From NCBI GenBank assembly GCA_002347405.1, contig DDXB01000070.1, positions 1-42,230 on the forward strand: DNA of 42,230 nt. Reading direction: 5' to 3'. Shown piece after piece: positions 16,565-24,146 of this stretch. This stretch comes from Rhodocyclaceae bacterium UBA2271 (GTDB lineage: Bacteria; Pseudomonadota; Gammaproteobacteria; Burkholderiales; Rhodocyclaceae). Both the position numbers and the translations under genes were made by a program. The number at the start of each line of letters is the position of its first letter. The stretch's first letter is position 1. The notes under the pieces were generated by a model. The model searched no databases. It was not told the origin of the DNA and saw only the letters and a list, made by a program, of their open reading frames with translations.

Positions 16565-17762
16565 CAGTTCCCGTGTGCCGCTGATCGACACCATCAAGGT
16601 AGTTGCCGCGCAGTTGATTGTTCTGCATCACCTGGCCTGGTTCGGGCCGATGAGCGATGTTGCCGCAACCGCTTCGCCCTTGCTGAGCACAGGGCAGAGC
16701 TGGCTGGCCGAATATGGCCGATATGCCGTCGCGGCATTCCTTGCGGTCGCTGGCTATCTGGCCGCGCAGAGCCTGTCGCCGCGTGGCTTGCCGCATGACA
16801 AGTCGCCTTTGCAGATGATCATCCAGCGCTATCTGCGGCTGGTCGGGCCCTATGCCGTCGCCCTGCTGCTGGCAATGGCCAGCGCAGCGATTGCGCGCCA
16901 GTGGATGGTGCATGACTCGATTGGGGCAGCCCCGGCCTTCTGGCAGTTTTTCGCCCATCTGTTCCTGTTGCACGACCTGCTCGATTTCGAAGCGCTTTCG
17001 GCGGGCGTCTGGTACATCGCTATGGATTTCCAGCTGTATGCGCTGCTGGTGCTGCTGCTGTGGGTCGCACGCCATACCCGCTACGGGGCATTTCATCCCG
17101 CCAGCACCGACTTTACTGGTCCCCCACGCTCGCAACCCCGGCTCGCTGCCCCCCATGAAATCACCCGAAGCGGTGACGGGGGGGCTGAAGTCGGCTTGGG
17201 ACGGCCCGGCACCGACTTTGTCGGACCGCTGCTGGTTTTGATTATCGCGCTCGCTTCGCTGTTCTTTTTCAACCAGCGCGATGCCTGGGATGCCACGGCG
17301 TTGTATTTCTTCGGCGCCTATGCGCTGGGCGTCGGCAGCAGTTGGGCGGTACAGTCGGCGCGACCCTATTGGTTCCTGTCGCTGCTAGCCCTGATCGGTG
17401 TAACGGCATTGTGGTTCGATTTTAGGCCGCGCATTGCCGTGGCCTTGGTCGTGGCACTCATGCTGGGGCTGGCCCAGTTGCATCTGCGGACCCGGGGCAA
17501 TCGCGGCAGCGAGCTGCTGGCCAGCCTCGGCCGCATGTCCTACGCCTTGTTTCTGGTGCACTTTCCGGTCTGTCTGATCGTCAATGCCGTCTTCCATCAA
17601 CTGGCGCCGCACGACCCGCAGTGGAATGCGCTGGGCATCTTACTGGCCTGGGCGGCGAGCAATCTGGCGGCGATCGTTTTCTATCGCCAGGTCGAGCTGA
17701 GGCTGTCCGCCCTGTGGCGGAAACGCGCGCATCCCGGGCAACAAGCACAACCAGTGAATTGA
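16557..17762 (+). CDS. Acyltransferase-3 family membrane protein with a repeat-derived loop
   Basis: A 401-residue integral membrane protein of the acyltransferase 3 (OafA/NolL) family. Near the N-terminus it has VPLIDTIKVVAAQLIVLHHL with the conserved His, followed by about ten hydrophobic helices. Such enzymes O-acylate surface sugars or small molecules at the inner membrane. It starts with GTG inside the last codons of relA (8-base overlap). Between two helices, residues about 180-223 form a Pro/Gly-rich loop (STDFTGPPRSQPRLA...GTDFVGP) whose DNA holds three matches, in both orientations, to the 24-bp element seen elsewhere. This looks like an in-frame repeat insertion tolerated in a loop. 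Confidence 0.82.
   Translation: MHSSSRVPLIDTIKVVAAQLIVLHHLAWFGPMSDVAATASPLLSTGQSWLAEYGRYAVAAFLAVAGYLAAQSLSPRGLPHDKSPLQMIIQRYLRLVGPYAVALLLAMASAAIARQWMVHDSIGAAPAFWQFFAHLFLLHDLLDFEALSAGVWYIAMDFQLYALLVLLLWVARHTRYGAFHPASTDFTGPPRSQPRLAAPHEITRSGDGGAEVGLGRPGTDFVGPLLVLIIALASLFFFNQRDAWDATALYFFGAYALGVGSSWAVQSARPYWFLSLLALIGVTALWFDFRPRIAVALVVALMLGLAQLHLRTRGNRGSELLASLGRMSYALFLVHFPVCLIVNAVFHQLAPHDPQWNALGILLAWAASNLAAIVFYRQVELRLSALWRKRAHPGQQAQPVN
17094..17220. repeat. Composite of 24-bp element relatives inside the acyltransferase gene
   Basis: Minus-strand AAAGTCGGTGCTGGCGGGAT (17095-17114), plus-strand GAAGTCGGCTTGGGACGGC (17187-17205) and minus-strand AAAGTCGGTGCCGGGCCG (17202-17219) are diverged copies of the interspersed element in both orientations. 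Together they span about 126 bp and encode the loop inserted between two membrane helices without breaking the frame. Confidence 0.5.
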
Positions 17763-17772
17763 CGGCAGGCGC

Positions 17773-18357
17773 TCAGCCCGCCGCAGACAGATCCGCGGGG
17801 GAATTCAGGTTGGCGAAGGCCTGCGGGTCAGGGAACGCGACCTCGATGGCGCCTTGCTCTTTGCACCAGGTAAGCAGTTTGCGTCCGCCGCCGGCAAGAT
17901 AGGCGGTGAGCTGCGGCAGCAATTCACGGCGACAGAGTTGAAACGTCGGCTGCAGGCCATCCGCAGTGACTGCCACCGCCAGCACTGCGCCTTGCGCCTC
18001 GGCTGCCGCCAGCAGGCGGGCGACCAGATCAACAGGCAGGGCCGGGCAATCGCAGGGGCAGGTGACCAGCCAGGGCGTGGCGCAGGCGGCGAGCCCTGCC
18101 TGCAGGCCGGCCAACGGGCCCAGGCGTTCGTCCGTGGCATCGGGCAGCACCGCCGGGCCGAAGGTGCGATATTCATCGAGGTTTCGGTTGGCGCTGATCA
18201 GCAGGCCAGCGACCTGCGGCGTCAGGCGCGCCAGCACATGCGCCACCAGCGGACGGCCCTGAAAATTCAGCAGGCCCTTGTCGGCGCCGCCCATGCGCCG
18301 GCCTTCGCCTCCGGCGAGGATCAATCCAGTAACCTGTCGGCCAGGTGCATCAGCCAC
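17773..18357 (-). CDS. mobA: Molybdenum cofactor guanylyltransferase
   Basis: MobA joins GMP to molybdopterin to make the bis-guanine dinucleotide form of Moco used by DMSO-reductase-family enzymes such as NasA. The N-terminus shows the nucleotide-binding loop LILAGGEGRRMGGADKGLL, followed by RLGPLAGL and the metal-binding CDCPALP. I start it at a GTG at 18357, giving 194 residues, the normal family length. Longer frames run back into moaA and are not credible. It overlaps the end of moaA by 8 bases, so the two are co-translated. It ends 10 bp from the convergent acyltransferase gene. Confidence 0.92.
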   Translation of the reverse strand: MADAPGRQVTGLILAGGEGRRMGGADKGLLNFQGRPLVAHVLARLTPQVAGLLISANRNLDEYRTFGPAVLPDATDERLGPLAGLQAGLAACATPWLVTCPCDCPALPVDLVARLLAAAEAQGAVLAVAVTADGLQPTFQLCRRELLPQLTAYLAGGGRKLLTWCKEQGAIEVAFPDPQAFANLNSPADLSAAG

Positions 18358-19375
18358 CGATGTAGGACATCTCGATCTTCTGCAGATGCGGCGTCGCCGC
18401 CATGCGCAACTGCGAATAACGATCTTCCCGCGCCTGCCAGATGGCTGCAATCGCGGCATCCAGTTCGGCATCGCTCTTGCCATCGCGCAGCAGGTCGCGC
18501 AGGTCGTGGCCGGATTGTGCGAACAGGCAGGTGTAGAGCTTGCCCTCGGTGGACAAGCGGATGCGCGTGCAGGTATCGCAAAACGCCCGCGTCACCGAGG
18601 AAATCACGCCGATCTCGCCGGCGCCATCCTTGTAGCGCCAGCGCTGGGCGACTTCGCCGGGATAGTTCGCGTCGATGGGTTCGAGCGGAAAAATCGCGTC
18701 GATGCGGCGCACCACCTCGGCGGACGGCACCACCTCGTCGAGCTTCCAGCCGTTGCTGCTGCCGACGTCCATGTACTCGATGAAGCGCAGGATATGGCCC
18801 GAGCCGCGGAAATGGCGCGCCAGGGCGAGAATCTCGTGATCGTTGACGCCGCGCTTGACCACCATATTGATCTTGATCGGTCCCAGACCGGCAGCGGCGG
18901 CCACTGCAATGCCATCCAGCACCTTGGCCACCGGGAAATCGACATCGTTCATGCGCTTGAAAATCGCATCGTCCAGCGCATCGAGACTCACCGTAACGCG
19001 CTGGAGGCCGGCGGCCCGCAGCAGCGCCGATTTCTGCGGCAGCAGCGAGCCATTCGTAGTCAGCGTGATTTCAATGTCGGGAATCTCCGCCAGCATGCCG
19101 ATCAGCTTGTCGATGCCATGCCGCAACATCGGCTCGCCACCGGTCAGGCGCATCTTCCTCACCCCGCGTGCCGCGAAAACCCGCGCCAGACGGGTAATTT
19201 CCTCGAAGGAGAGCAGGCCCTGGCGCGGCAGGAACGGATAGTCGCGACCGAACACCGTCTTCGGCATGCAATACACGCAGCGGAAATTGCAGCGGTCGGT
19301 GACCGAAATGCGCAGGTCGCGCACCGGACGGCCGAGCTTGTCGAGGAGGGGAGGGAGAGTGTTCACGCGGGCCAT
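18350..19375 (-). CDS. moaA: GTP 3',8-cyclase, molybdenum cofactor biosynthesis
   Basis: A 341-residue radical-SAM enzyme catalysing the first step of molybdopterin synthesis, rearrangement of GTP. The N-terminal cluster ligands are in CNFRCVYC (Cys29, Cys33, Cys36). The C-terminal second [4Fe-4S] site is in FCDTCTRIRLSTEGKLYTC. The protein ends with the GG pair known to be needed in MoaA. Length and domain order are standard. It forms a two-gene operon with mobA. Its position about 9 kb from nasA, a molybdoenzyme, fits the physiology, although each has its own transcription unit. Confidence 0.95.
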   Translation of the reverse strand: MARVNTLPPLLDKLGRPVRDLRISVTDRCNFRCVYCMPKTVFGRDYPFLPRQGLLSFEEITRLARVFAARGVRKMRLTGGEPMLRHGIDKLIGMLAEIPDIEITLTTNGSLLPQKSALLRAAGLQRVTVSLDALDDAIFKRMNDVDFPVAKVLDGIAVAAAAGLGPIKINMVVKRGVNDHEILALARHFRGSGHILRFIEYMDVGSSNGWKLDEVVPSAEVVRRIDAIFPLEPIDANYPGEVAQRWRYKDGAGEIGVISSVTRAFCDTCTRIRLSTEGKLYTCLFAQSGHDLRDLLRDGKSDAELDAAIAAIWQAREDRYSQLRMAATPHLQKIEMSYIGG

Positions 19376-19410
19376 TATAAATAGGGTAACGGGCGCCGCA
19401 TTGGCTTAAA

Positions 19411-20301
19411 TCAAGCGTCTAGCGCCTGGCGTGCGCTGGCGAGTGTGGTAACAAACCGGATGCCGGGAGTATCCGGCAGGTTGGCGATGCCGGCGCCGCC
19501 GGCCCAGAGTTCGACACCAGCCGGCAGCAGGGTTTCGAGTTGCTGCAACAGTCCCGTGATCTGTCGTTGCGGAAAGGCTGAAGAAAACGATAGCGCGACG
19601 ACCTCAACCTGGTGTGCCGCAGCCGCCCGGGCGATCTCGATCAGCGGCATCTGCGGTCCGAGCTGGATGCAGTGGGCGCCTTCGATGGTCAATACCGCCT
19701 CCACCATCAACAGACCGAGGGCGTGCCTTTCGTCCGGGACGGTGGTGAGCAGGATGCGGCGCCCTTGCGGTCGTGCCGGCAGGGTAGCGATCGCCTGACG
19801 CAGCAGACGCTTGGTCAGTTCTGTGTAGAGATGCTCCTCGAATACTTTGATCGCGCCGCTTTCCCAGGCCTTGCCGACAAACTCGGTCAGCGGAGCGATT
19901 GTGTCCTCGACAAAGCCTAGCATCCCCTGGCGCGCCAGGCGTTGCTGCATTGCCATCATAAAGTCGGCGGCATGGTGGCGGCGGATGGGTTCCAGCAGCT
20001 CGTCGAGCTCGGTTTCGGCGATTGCTGTCGGCTCTTCAGGCTTGTCCGTCTTGTGGCGGGAGGGCAGCGTGGCGAGCTCTTCGTCGCTCAGAGCCAGCAA
20101 TTTACCCGGCCTATGTCCTTGATCCATAAGGCGCCTGACTAGGCGCAAGCGTTCCACCTGTGCGGTTGGATAGAGGCGGTCGCCATTGCTGTCGCGTTCC
20201 GGTTGCGGAAATCCATAGCGCCGCTCCCAGACGCGCAGTACGTCCTTCGAGAGTCCGGTATCGCGTTCGACAGCAGCAATATTGTAGGTGATATTGTTCA
20301 T
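19411..20301 (-). CDS. MerR-type regulator with B12-binding domain (CarH/LitR photoreceptor type)
   Basis: A 296-residue protein starting at the ATG at 20301; an earlier in-frame ATG at 20331 would run through the operator. Residues 5-75 are a MerR winged helix (YNIAAVERDTGLSKDVLRVW, then ERRYGFPQP). Residues 95-175 form the helical domain with W146-x9-E156-H157, the Wx9EH motif of adenosylcobalamin photoreceptors. Residues 183-290 are the Rossmann B12 domain with E191-R-H193-A-L-G196, matching the ExHxxG motif whose His binds cobalt. By analogy with CarH it should repress in the dark and release DNA on illumination. In Thermus CarH a His follows the Trp; here it is Glu147, so the photoproduct may differ. 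It is divergent from the FAD operon and likely autoregulated. Confidence 0.85.
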   Translation of the reverse strand: MNNITYNIAAVERDTGLSKDVLRVWERRYGFPQPERDSNGDRLYPTAQVERLRLVRRLMDQGHRPGKLLALSDEELATLPSRHKTDKPEEPTAIAETELDELLEPIRRHHAADFMMAMQQRLARQGMLGFVEDTIAPLTEFVGKAWESGAIKVFEEHLYTELTKRLLRQAIATLPARPQGRRILLTTVPDERHALGLLMVEAVLTIEGAHCIQLGPQMPLIEIARAAAAHQVEVVALSFSSAFPQRQITGLLQQLETLLPAGVELWAGGAGIANLPDTPGIRFVTTLASARQALDA

Positions 20302-20317
20302 AATTGTCCTGGACAAA
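20302..20317. promoter_or_regulatory. Operator 1 for the CarH-type regulator
   Basis: AATTGTCCTGGACAAA is an exact reverse complement of the sequence at 20366-20381, and each copy is itself a palindrome, TTGTCC-N-GGACAA. This copy touches the start codon of the regulator gene, so binding would block its own expression. Confidence 0.75.
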
Positions 20318-20331
20318 GTGTTGACAAACAC
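20311..20331 (+). promoter_or_regulatory. Overlapping 11-bp direct repeat at operator 1
   Basis: GGACAAAGTG is followed, with an 11-bp period, by TGACAAACAC. Tandem 11-bp repeats are the DNA target of tetrameric CarH, so this may be part of the site. The second half overlaps the -35 box. Confidence 0.35.
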
Positions 20332-20349
20332 AATTCATATCGGTATCGT
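20321..20349 (+). promoter_or_regulatory. Sigma-70-type promoter of the FAD oxidoreductase operon
   Basis: A perfect -35 TTGACA (20321-20326) is followed after 17 bp by TATCGT (20344-20349), a fair -10. The start of transcription would fall near 20356, just ahead of operator 2, so bound repressor would block both polymerase binding and escape. Confidence 0.6.
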
Positions 20350-20365
20350 ACAAACAGAATTATGT

Positions 20366-20381
20366 TTTGTCCAGGACAATT
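20366..20381. promoter_or_regulatory. Operator 2 for the CarH-type regulator
   Basis: TTTGTCCAGGACAATT is the inverse of operator 1. The centres are 63 bp apart, six helical turns, so two regulator assemblies could face the same side of the DNA. It lies between the predicted transcription start and the ribosome binding site. Confidence 0.75.
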
Positions 20382-20382
20382 T

Positions 20383-20390
20383 AAGGAGGT
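20383..20390 (+). promoter_or_regulatory. Strong ribosome binding site
   Basis: AAGGAGGT is a near-ideal Shine-Dalgarno sequence 4 bases before the ATG at 20395. It settles that start over the upstream in-frame codons and indicates high translation of the operon when induced. Confidence 0.8.
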
Positions 20391-20394
20391 AAGC

Positions 20395-21690
20395 ATGAAG
20401 GCAGGAAATCGTATTGCCGTTGTCGGCGCCGGGATTGCCGGGCTGTCAACTGCCTGGCTGCTCAGCCGACACCACGAAGTCACCCTCTTCGAGGCGGGTA
20501 GCTATCTTGGTGGTCACACCAATACCGTCGATGTCACGCTCGAAGGCATGACCCACCCGGTGGATACCGGATTTCTCGTGTTCAACGAAAAGACCTATCC
20601 GAACTTGCTGGCAATGTTCAGCCTGTTGGGGGTGGACAGTGTCGAAACCGAGATGAGTTTCTCGGTCAGCCTGGCGAATCCGGACCTGGAGTGGGCCGGC
20701 AGCAGCCTGGCAACGGTGTTCGGGCAGAAGAAGAATCTGCTGCGGCGCCCGTTCTGGCGCATGCTGTCCGACATCCTGCGCTTCAACCGTGAAAGCGCCG
20801 CATGGCTGGCACGGCACGCTGACGCGGACAGGACGGTGCGCGACTTCCTCGTCGCCGGGCACTATTCAAGCGCCTTTGCCGACTGGTACCTGCTACCCAT
20901 GGCGGCGGCGATCTGGTCCTGTCCGACCGGGCAGATGCTCGACATGCCGCTGGCCACCTTCGTGCGCTTCTGCCAGAACCACGGCTTGCTGCAGGTCTTC
21001 GACCGGCCGCTGTGGCGCACGCTGAAAGGCGGGGGTCGCGAGTATGTCCGGCGCATCGCCGCACAGCTGGATGATGTGCGCCTGGCGTGCCCCGTTGTTG
21101 CGGTCACGCGCGATGCGGAAGGATTGACGCTGTCGCATGCCGGCGGCGCCGAGCGCTTCGACCAAGTCGTGATGGCCTGCCATAGCAACCAGTCTCTGCG
21201 GATTCTGGGTGACACGGCCAGCCCGGCACAACGTGTGGTGCTGGCTGCGGTGCGCTACCAGCCGAACCGTGCCGTGCTGCATACCGATGCGGCGCTGCTG
21301 CCGCGCAACCGTACGCTCTGGGCGGCCTGGAACTACCTCGCCGGCAGCGGCGAGCCCGGCACGCAGCCGGTCGGCGTGTCGTACCTGATCAACCGCCTGC
21401 AGCCGCTGCCCTTCGCGACACCGCTCATGGTCTCGCTCAATCCGGCGCGCGAACCCGATCCGCAACAGGTCATCGCCGAGTTCGACTACGAGCATCCGAT
21501 CTTCGACCGCGCCGCCATCGCGGCCCAGCAAACCCTGCCGCAGGTCCAGGGCGACGGCGGCATCTGGCTGGCCGGCGCCTGGAGCCGTTATGGCTTCCAT
21601 GAAGACGGTCTGCTGTCCGCGCTGCGTGTCGCCAACCAGATGGGCGTGCTGGCGCCCTGGCAGGGCGCCAGCCTTCCGGTGGCAGCCTGA
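20395..21690 (+). CDS. FAD-dependent amine-oxidase-like oxidoreductase
   Basis: A 431-residue flavoprotein. The N-terminal Rossmann motif is GAGIAGLSTA (residues 11-20), with the FAD-ribose Glu in LFEAGSYLGGHTNT, and the middle resembles phytoene-desaturase and amine-oxidase enzymes (GGGREYVRRIA). The C-terminal FAD region has GIWLAGAWSRYGFHEDGLLSA. The start is fixed by a strong ribosome binding site. It is first in an operon with DUF1365, a cyclopropane-synthase-like methyltransferase and lipid-type genes, a set associated in other proteobacteria with light or singlet-oxygen responses and modified or furan fatty acids. It may oxidise or desaturate a methylated acyl chain. That role is inferred from context. 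Confidence 0.88.
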   Translation: MKAGNRIAVVGAGIAGLSTAWLLSRHHEVTLFEAGSYLGGHTNTVDVTLEGMTHPVDTGFLVFNEKTYPNLLAMFSLLGVDSVETEMSFSVSLANPDLEWAGSSLATVFGQKKNLLRRPFWRMLSDILRFNRESAAWLARHADADRTVRDFLVAGHYSSAFADWYLLPMAAAIWSCPTGQMLDMPLATFVRFCQNHGLLQVFDRPLWRTLKGGGREYVRRIAAQLDDVRLACPVVAVTRDAEGLTLSHAGGAERFDQVVMACHSNQSLRILGDTASPAQRVVLAAVRYQPNRAVLHTDAALLPRNRTLWAAWNYLAGSGEPGTQPVGVSYLINRLQPLPFATPLMVSLNPAREPDPQQVIAEFDYEHPIFDRAAIAAQQTLPQVQGDGGIWLAGAWSRYGFHEDGLLSALRVANQMGVLAPWQGASLPVAA

Positions 21691-21693
21691 TCG

Positions 21694-22476
21694 ATGCAGA
21701 CACAAGCGCAACTGCTGGTCGGCCATGTCATGCACCGGCGCCTGCGCCCGGTGGTGCACGCCTTCGTCTATCCGGTGTTCTACCTGCGGTTGCCGCTGCA
21801 AGGGCTGGCGAACTGCAGCCGCGGCATCTTCTCGGTCGATCGCGCCAACCTGCTGAGCTTCCGCACCGGCGACCACGGCGCACGTGACGGCAGTCCGCTG
21901 CTGCCATGGATTCAGGCCCGCCTGCGCGAACGCGGCCTGCCCGACGACGGCATGATCATGTTGCAGACCATGCCGCGCGTCTGCGGCTTTGTGTTCAATC
22001 CCGTCAGTTTCTGGTTCTGCCATGATCGCAGCGGTGAGCTGGTCGCGGTGCTGGCCGAGGTCAACAATACCTTCGGCGGCACCCATAGCTACCTGCTGCA
22101 CAACCCCGACGGCGCCCCGCTGGCCGACGGCCAGGTGTTGCGCAGCGAGAAACGCTTCCACGTCTCGCCCTTCTGCGCGGTGGCCGGCGGCTACCGTTTC
22201 CGTTTTTTCCTCGACCGCGCCGTGCCCCGGGCATGCATCGACTATGACGACGCCGCGGGGCCGCTGCTGCTCACCAGCATTTCCGGCAAATCCCTGCCGA
22301 TAACTTCCGGACGCCTGCTGCTGGCGTTTCTGCGCATGCCGCTGCTGACTTTCGGCGTCGTGGCGCGCATCCACTGGCAGGCACTGAAGCTCTGGCTCAA
22401 GGGGGTGCCTTTTCGTGGGGCGCGTCCCGGGCCAGACGCAAAACAAACCATTCCCCAACAGGAGCCGACTAAATGA
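21694..22476 (+). CDS. DUF1365 family protein
   Basis: A 260-residue DUF1365 protein. Recognisable parts are HRRLRPVVHAFVYPVFYLRL at the N-terminus, the central FNPVSFWFCHD, VNNTFGGTHSYLL and KRFHVSPF. The family's biochemical activity is not established; it nearly always sits between an FAD oxidoreductase and a cyclopropane-synthase-like methyltransferase, as here, which suggests a role in the same lipid modification. It starts 3 bases after the FAD gene and its stop overlaps the next start (ATGA at 22473). Confidence 0.88.
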   Translation: MQTQAQLLVGHVMHRRLRPVVHAFVYPVFYLRLPLQGLANCSRGIFSVDRANLLSFRTGDHGARDGSPLLPWIQARLRERGLPDDGMIMLQTMPRVCGFVFNPVSFWFCHDRSGELVAVLAEVNNTFGGTHSYLLHNPDGAPLADGQVLRSEKRFHVSPFCAVAGGYRFRFFLDRAVPRACIDYDDAAGPLLLTSISGKSLPITSGRLLLAFLRMPLLTFGVVARIHWQALKLWLKGVPFRGARPGPDAKQTIPQQEPTK

Positions 22477-23663
22477 ACGAAGAAACCCTGACCCTGCGCA
22501 ACTCAATGCCGATGGCACGCGATACGCGCCAGGTCTTCAAACTGCTTGAAGGCTTGCGTGACGGCCTGCTCGAGGTACGTCTGCCGGATGGTTCGGCCAG
22601 CGTATTCGGTGACGGCCAACCGACGGCCATTCTCAGAGTGCATGACGAAAGGATGTTCGGACTGGTGCTGGCGCGTGGCGACATCGGCCTGGCCGAATCG
22701 TATCTCGACGGGCTGTGGGATTCGCCGGACCTCGCGGGACTGCTGACGCTGCTGGCGAGGAACCGCGACAACCTCAGGAAAGCCGTCTATGGCGCCTGGC
22801 ATGCATTGCTGGCGGCGCGCGTGCGCCACTGGTTCAACCGCAACAGCCGCGACGGCAGCCGGCGCAACATCATGGCGCACTACGATCTCGGCAACGATTT
22901 CTATCGACTCTGGCTCGACCCGGGCATGAGTTACTCGGCCGCGCTCTTCATTGCCCCCGACATGACCATGGAACAGGCGCAGGACGCCAAGAACCGGCGC
23001 ATCCTCAAGCGGCTGCGGGCAATGCCGGGACAGCGGGTGCTGGAACTGGGCTGTGGCTGGGGCGGCTTTGCCGAACTCGCCGAGCGGGAGGGCTTGCAAG
23101 TCACCGGCCTGACGCTCTCGCCGGCCCAGTTGGCGTGGGCGCAGCGCCGTGTCGCCAACGCCGACTTTCGCCTGCAGGATTACCGCGACCTGCGCGGACG
23201 TTTCGACCATATCGTCTCGGTCGAGATGTTCGAGGCGGTCGGCGAGCGCTGGTGGCCGGGCTACTTCCGCACCGTGGCCGCTGCGCTCGCGCCACAGGGC
23301 AGGGCGGTGATCCAGAGCATTGTCATCCGCGACGACCTGTTCTCCGCTTACCGGAAGGGCACCGACTTCATCCAGCAGTACGTCTTTCCCGGCGGCATGC
23401 TGCCGTCGCGCACTGCTTTCCGAACTGCCGCCGCGCGTGCCGGCCTTGCCGTCACCGACGAGTTCGCCTTCGGCGCCGACTATGCGCGCACGCTGGTCCT
23501 CTGGCGCGAGGCCTTCGAGGCAAACTGGCCGCGCATCGCCAAGCTCGGTTTCGACGAGCGCTTCCGCCGTCTGTGGCGCATGTATCTGTGCTATTGCGAA
23601 GCCGGCTTCCGTGCCGGCAACATCGATGTCGTCCAGTTCACTCTTGTCCAGCGCCCGGCGTAG
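22473..23663 (+). CDS. Cyclopropane-fatty-acid-synthase-family SAM methyltransferase
   Basis: A 396-residue methyltransferase of the CFA synthase family. The N-terminal lipid-binding part (about 1-120) is followed by the class I SAM fold with VLELGCGWGGFAELA, then SVEMFEAVGERWWP and the QSIVI and YVFPGG blocks typical of CFA synthases. It would add a methyl or methylene group from SAM to unsaturated acyl chains of membrane phospholipids. In this operon the product is probably not the standard cyclopropane but a methylated acyl chain further oxidised by the flavoprotein. That is inference from gene order. The next gene starts within its last codons. Confidence 0.9.
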   Translation: MNEETLTLRNSMPMARDTRQVFKLLEGLRDGLLEVRLPDGSASVFGDGQPTAILRVHDERMFGLVLARGDIGLAESYLDGLWDSPDLAGLLTLLARNRDNLRKAVYGAWHALLAARVRHWFNRNSRDGSRRNIMAHYDLGNDFYRLWLDPGMSYSAALFIAPDMTMEQAQDAKNRRILKRLRAMPGQRVLELGCGWGGFAELAEREGLQVTGLTLSPAQLAWAQRRVANADFRLQDYRDLRGRFDHIVSVEMFEAVGERWWPGYFRTVAAALAPQGRAVIQSIVIRDDLFSAYRKGTDFIQQYVFPGGMLPSRTAFRTAAARAGLAVTDEFAFGADYARTLVLWREAFEANWPRIAKLGFDERFRRLWRMYLCYCEAGFRAGNIDVVQFTLVQRPA

Positions 23664-24144
23664 CCTGCTGCTGGCCTTGCTGGGCTGGCCGCTGGCGGGC
23701 TTTGCCACCACGGCTTTCCCGCCCGGAATGAGCCGCTGGGGTCGGGGGGAATACCGTTATTTCGGCTTCCTCGTCTATGAGGCGACGTTGTGGGCGGCTG
23801 ACGATCCGCTGCGCCCGCCGCTGGCCTTGCGCCTCGACTACAAGCGCAGCATCGCCGGCCATGACATCGCCCGGGCGAGTATCAAAGCCATGCGCCCCTT
23901 GTTGGCCGATGCCGCGCCGCTGGCGGACTGGCAAGCGCGCATGGCTGCGATCTTCCCGGACGTCAGTGACGGAGACCATATCCTCGGCGTCTGGCAGGGT
24001 GACGCGGTGAGCTTTCACCAGGGCGAGCGACTGCTCGGCCGGGTGCAGGACGCAGCATTCGCCCGCGCCTTCTTCGGCATCTGGCTCGATGAAAAAACCC
24101 GTGAGCCGGAATTGCGTGCCGCCCTGCTGCGCCGCGCCGCCTGA
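23626..24144 (+). CDS. Chalcone-isomerase-like periplasmic protein
   Basis: A 172-residue protein with an N-terminal signal peptide (SLLLALLGWPLAGFATTAFP) and a chalcone-isomerase-like fold, suggested by YRYFGFLVYEATLW, YKRSIAGHDIARASIKAM and FHQGERLLGRV...FFGIWL. Bacterial members are usually encoded in these lipid-modification operons. Many related proteins bind fatty acids and lack isomerase activity, so a carrier role outside the inner membrane is possible. I place the start at the ATG at 23626, which overlaps the methyltransferase end by about 38 bases. Longer frames have no signal peptide at the start. Confidence 0.78.
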   Translation: MSSSSLLSSARRSLLLALLGWPLAGFATTAFPPGMSRWGRGEYRYFGFLVYEATLWAADDPLRPPLALRLDYKRSIAGHDIARASIKAMRPLLADAAPLADWQARMAAIFPDVSDGDHILGVWQGDAVSFHQGERLLGRVQDAAFARAFFGIWLDEKTREPELRAALLRRAA

Positions 24145-24146
24145 GC

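Noticed and set aside
20302..20394. Cobalamin riboswitch in the leader of the lipid operon
   Set aside because: The leader is under 50 nt and has no B12-box; B12 control is expected through the protein instead.
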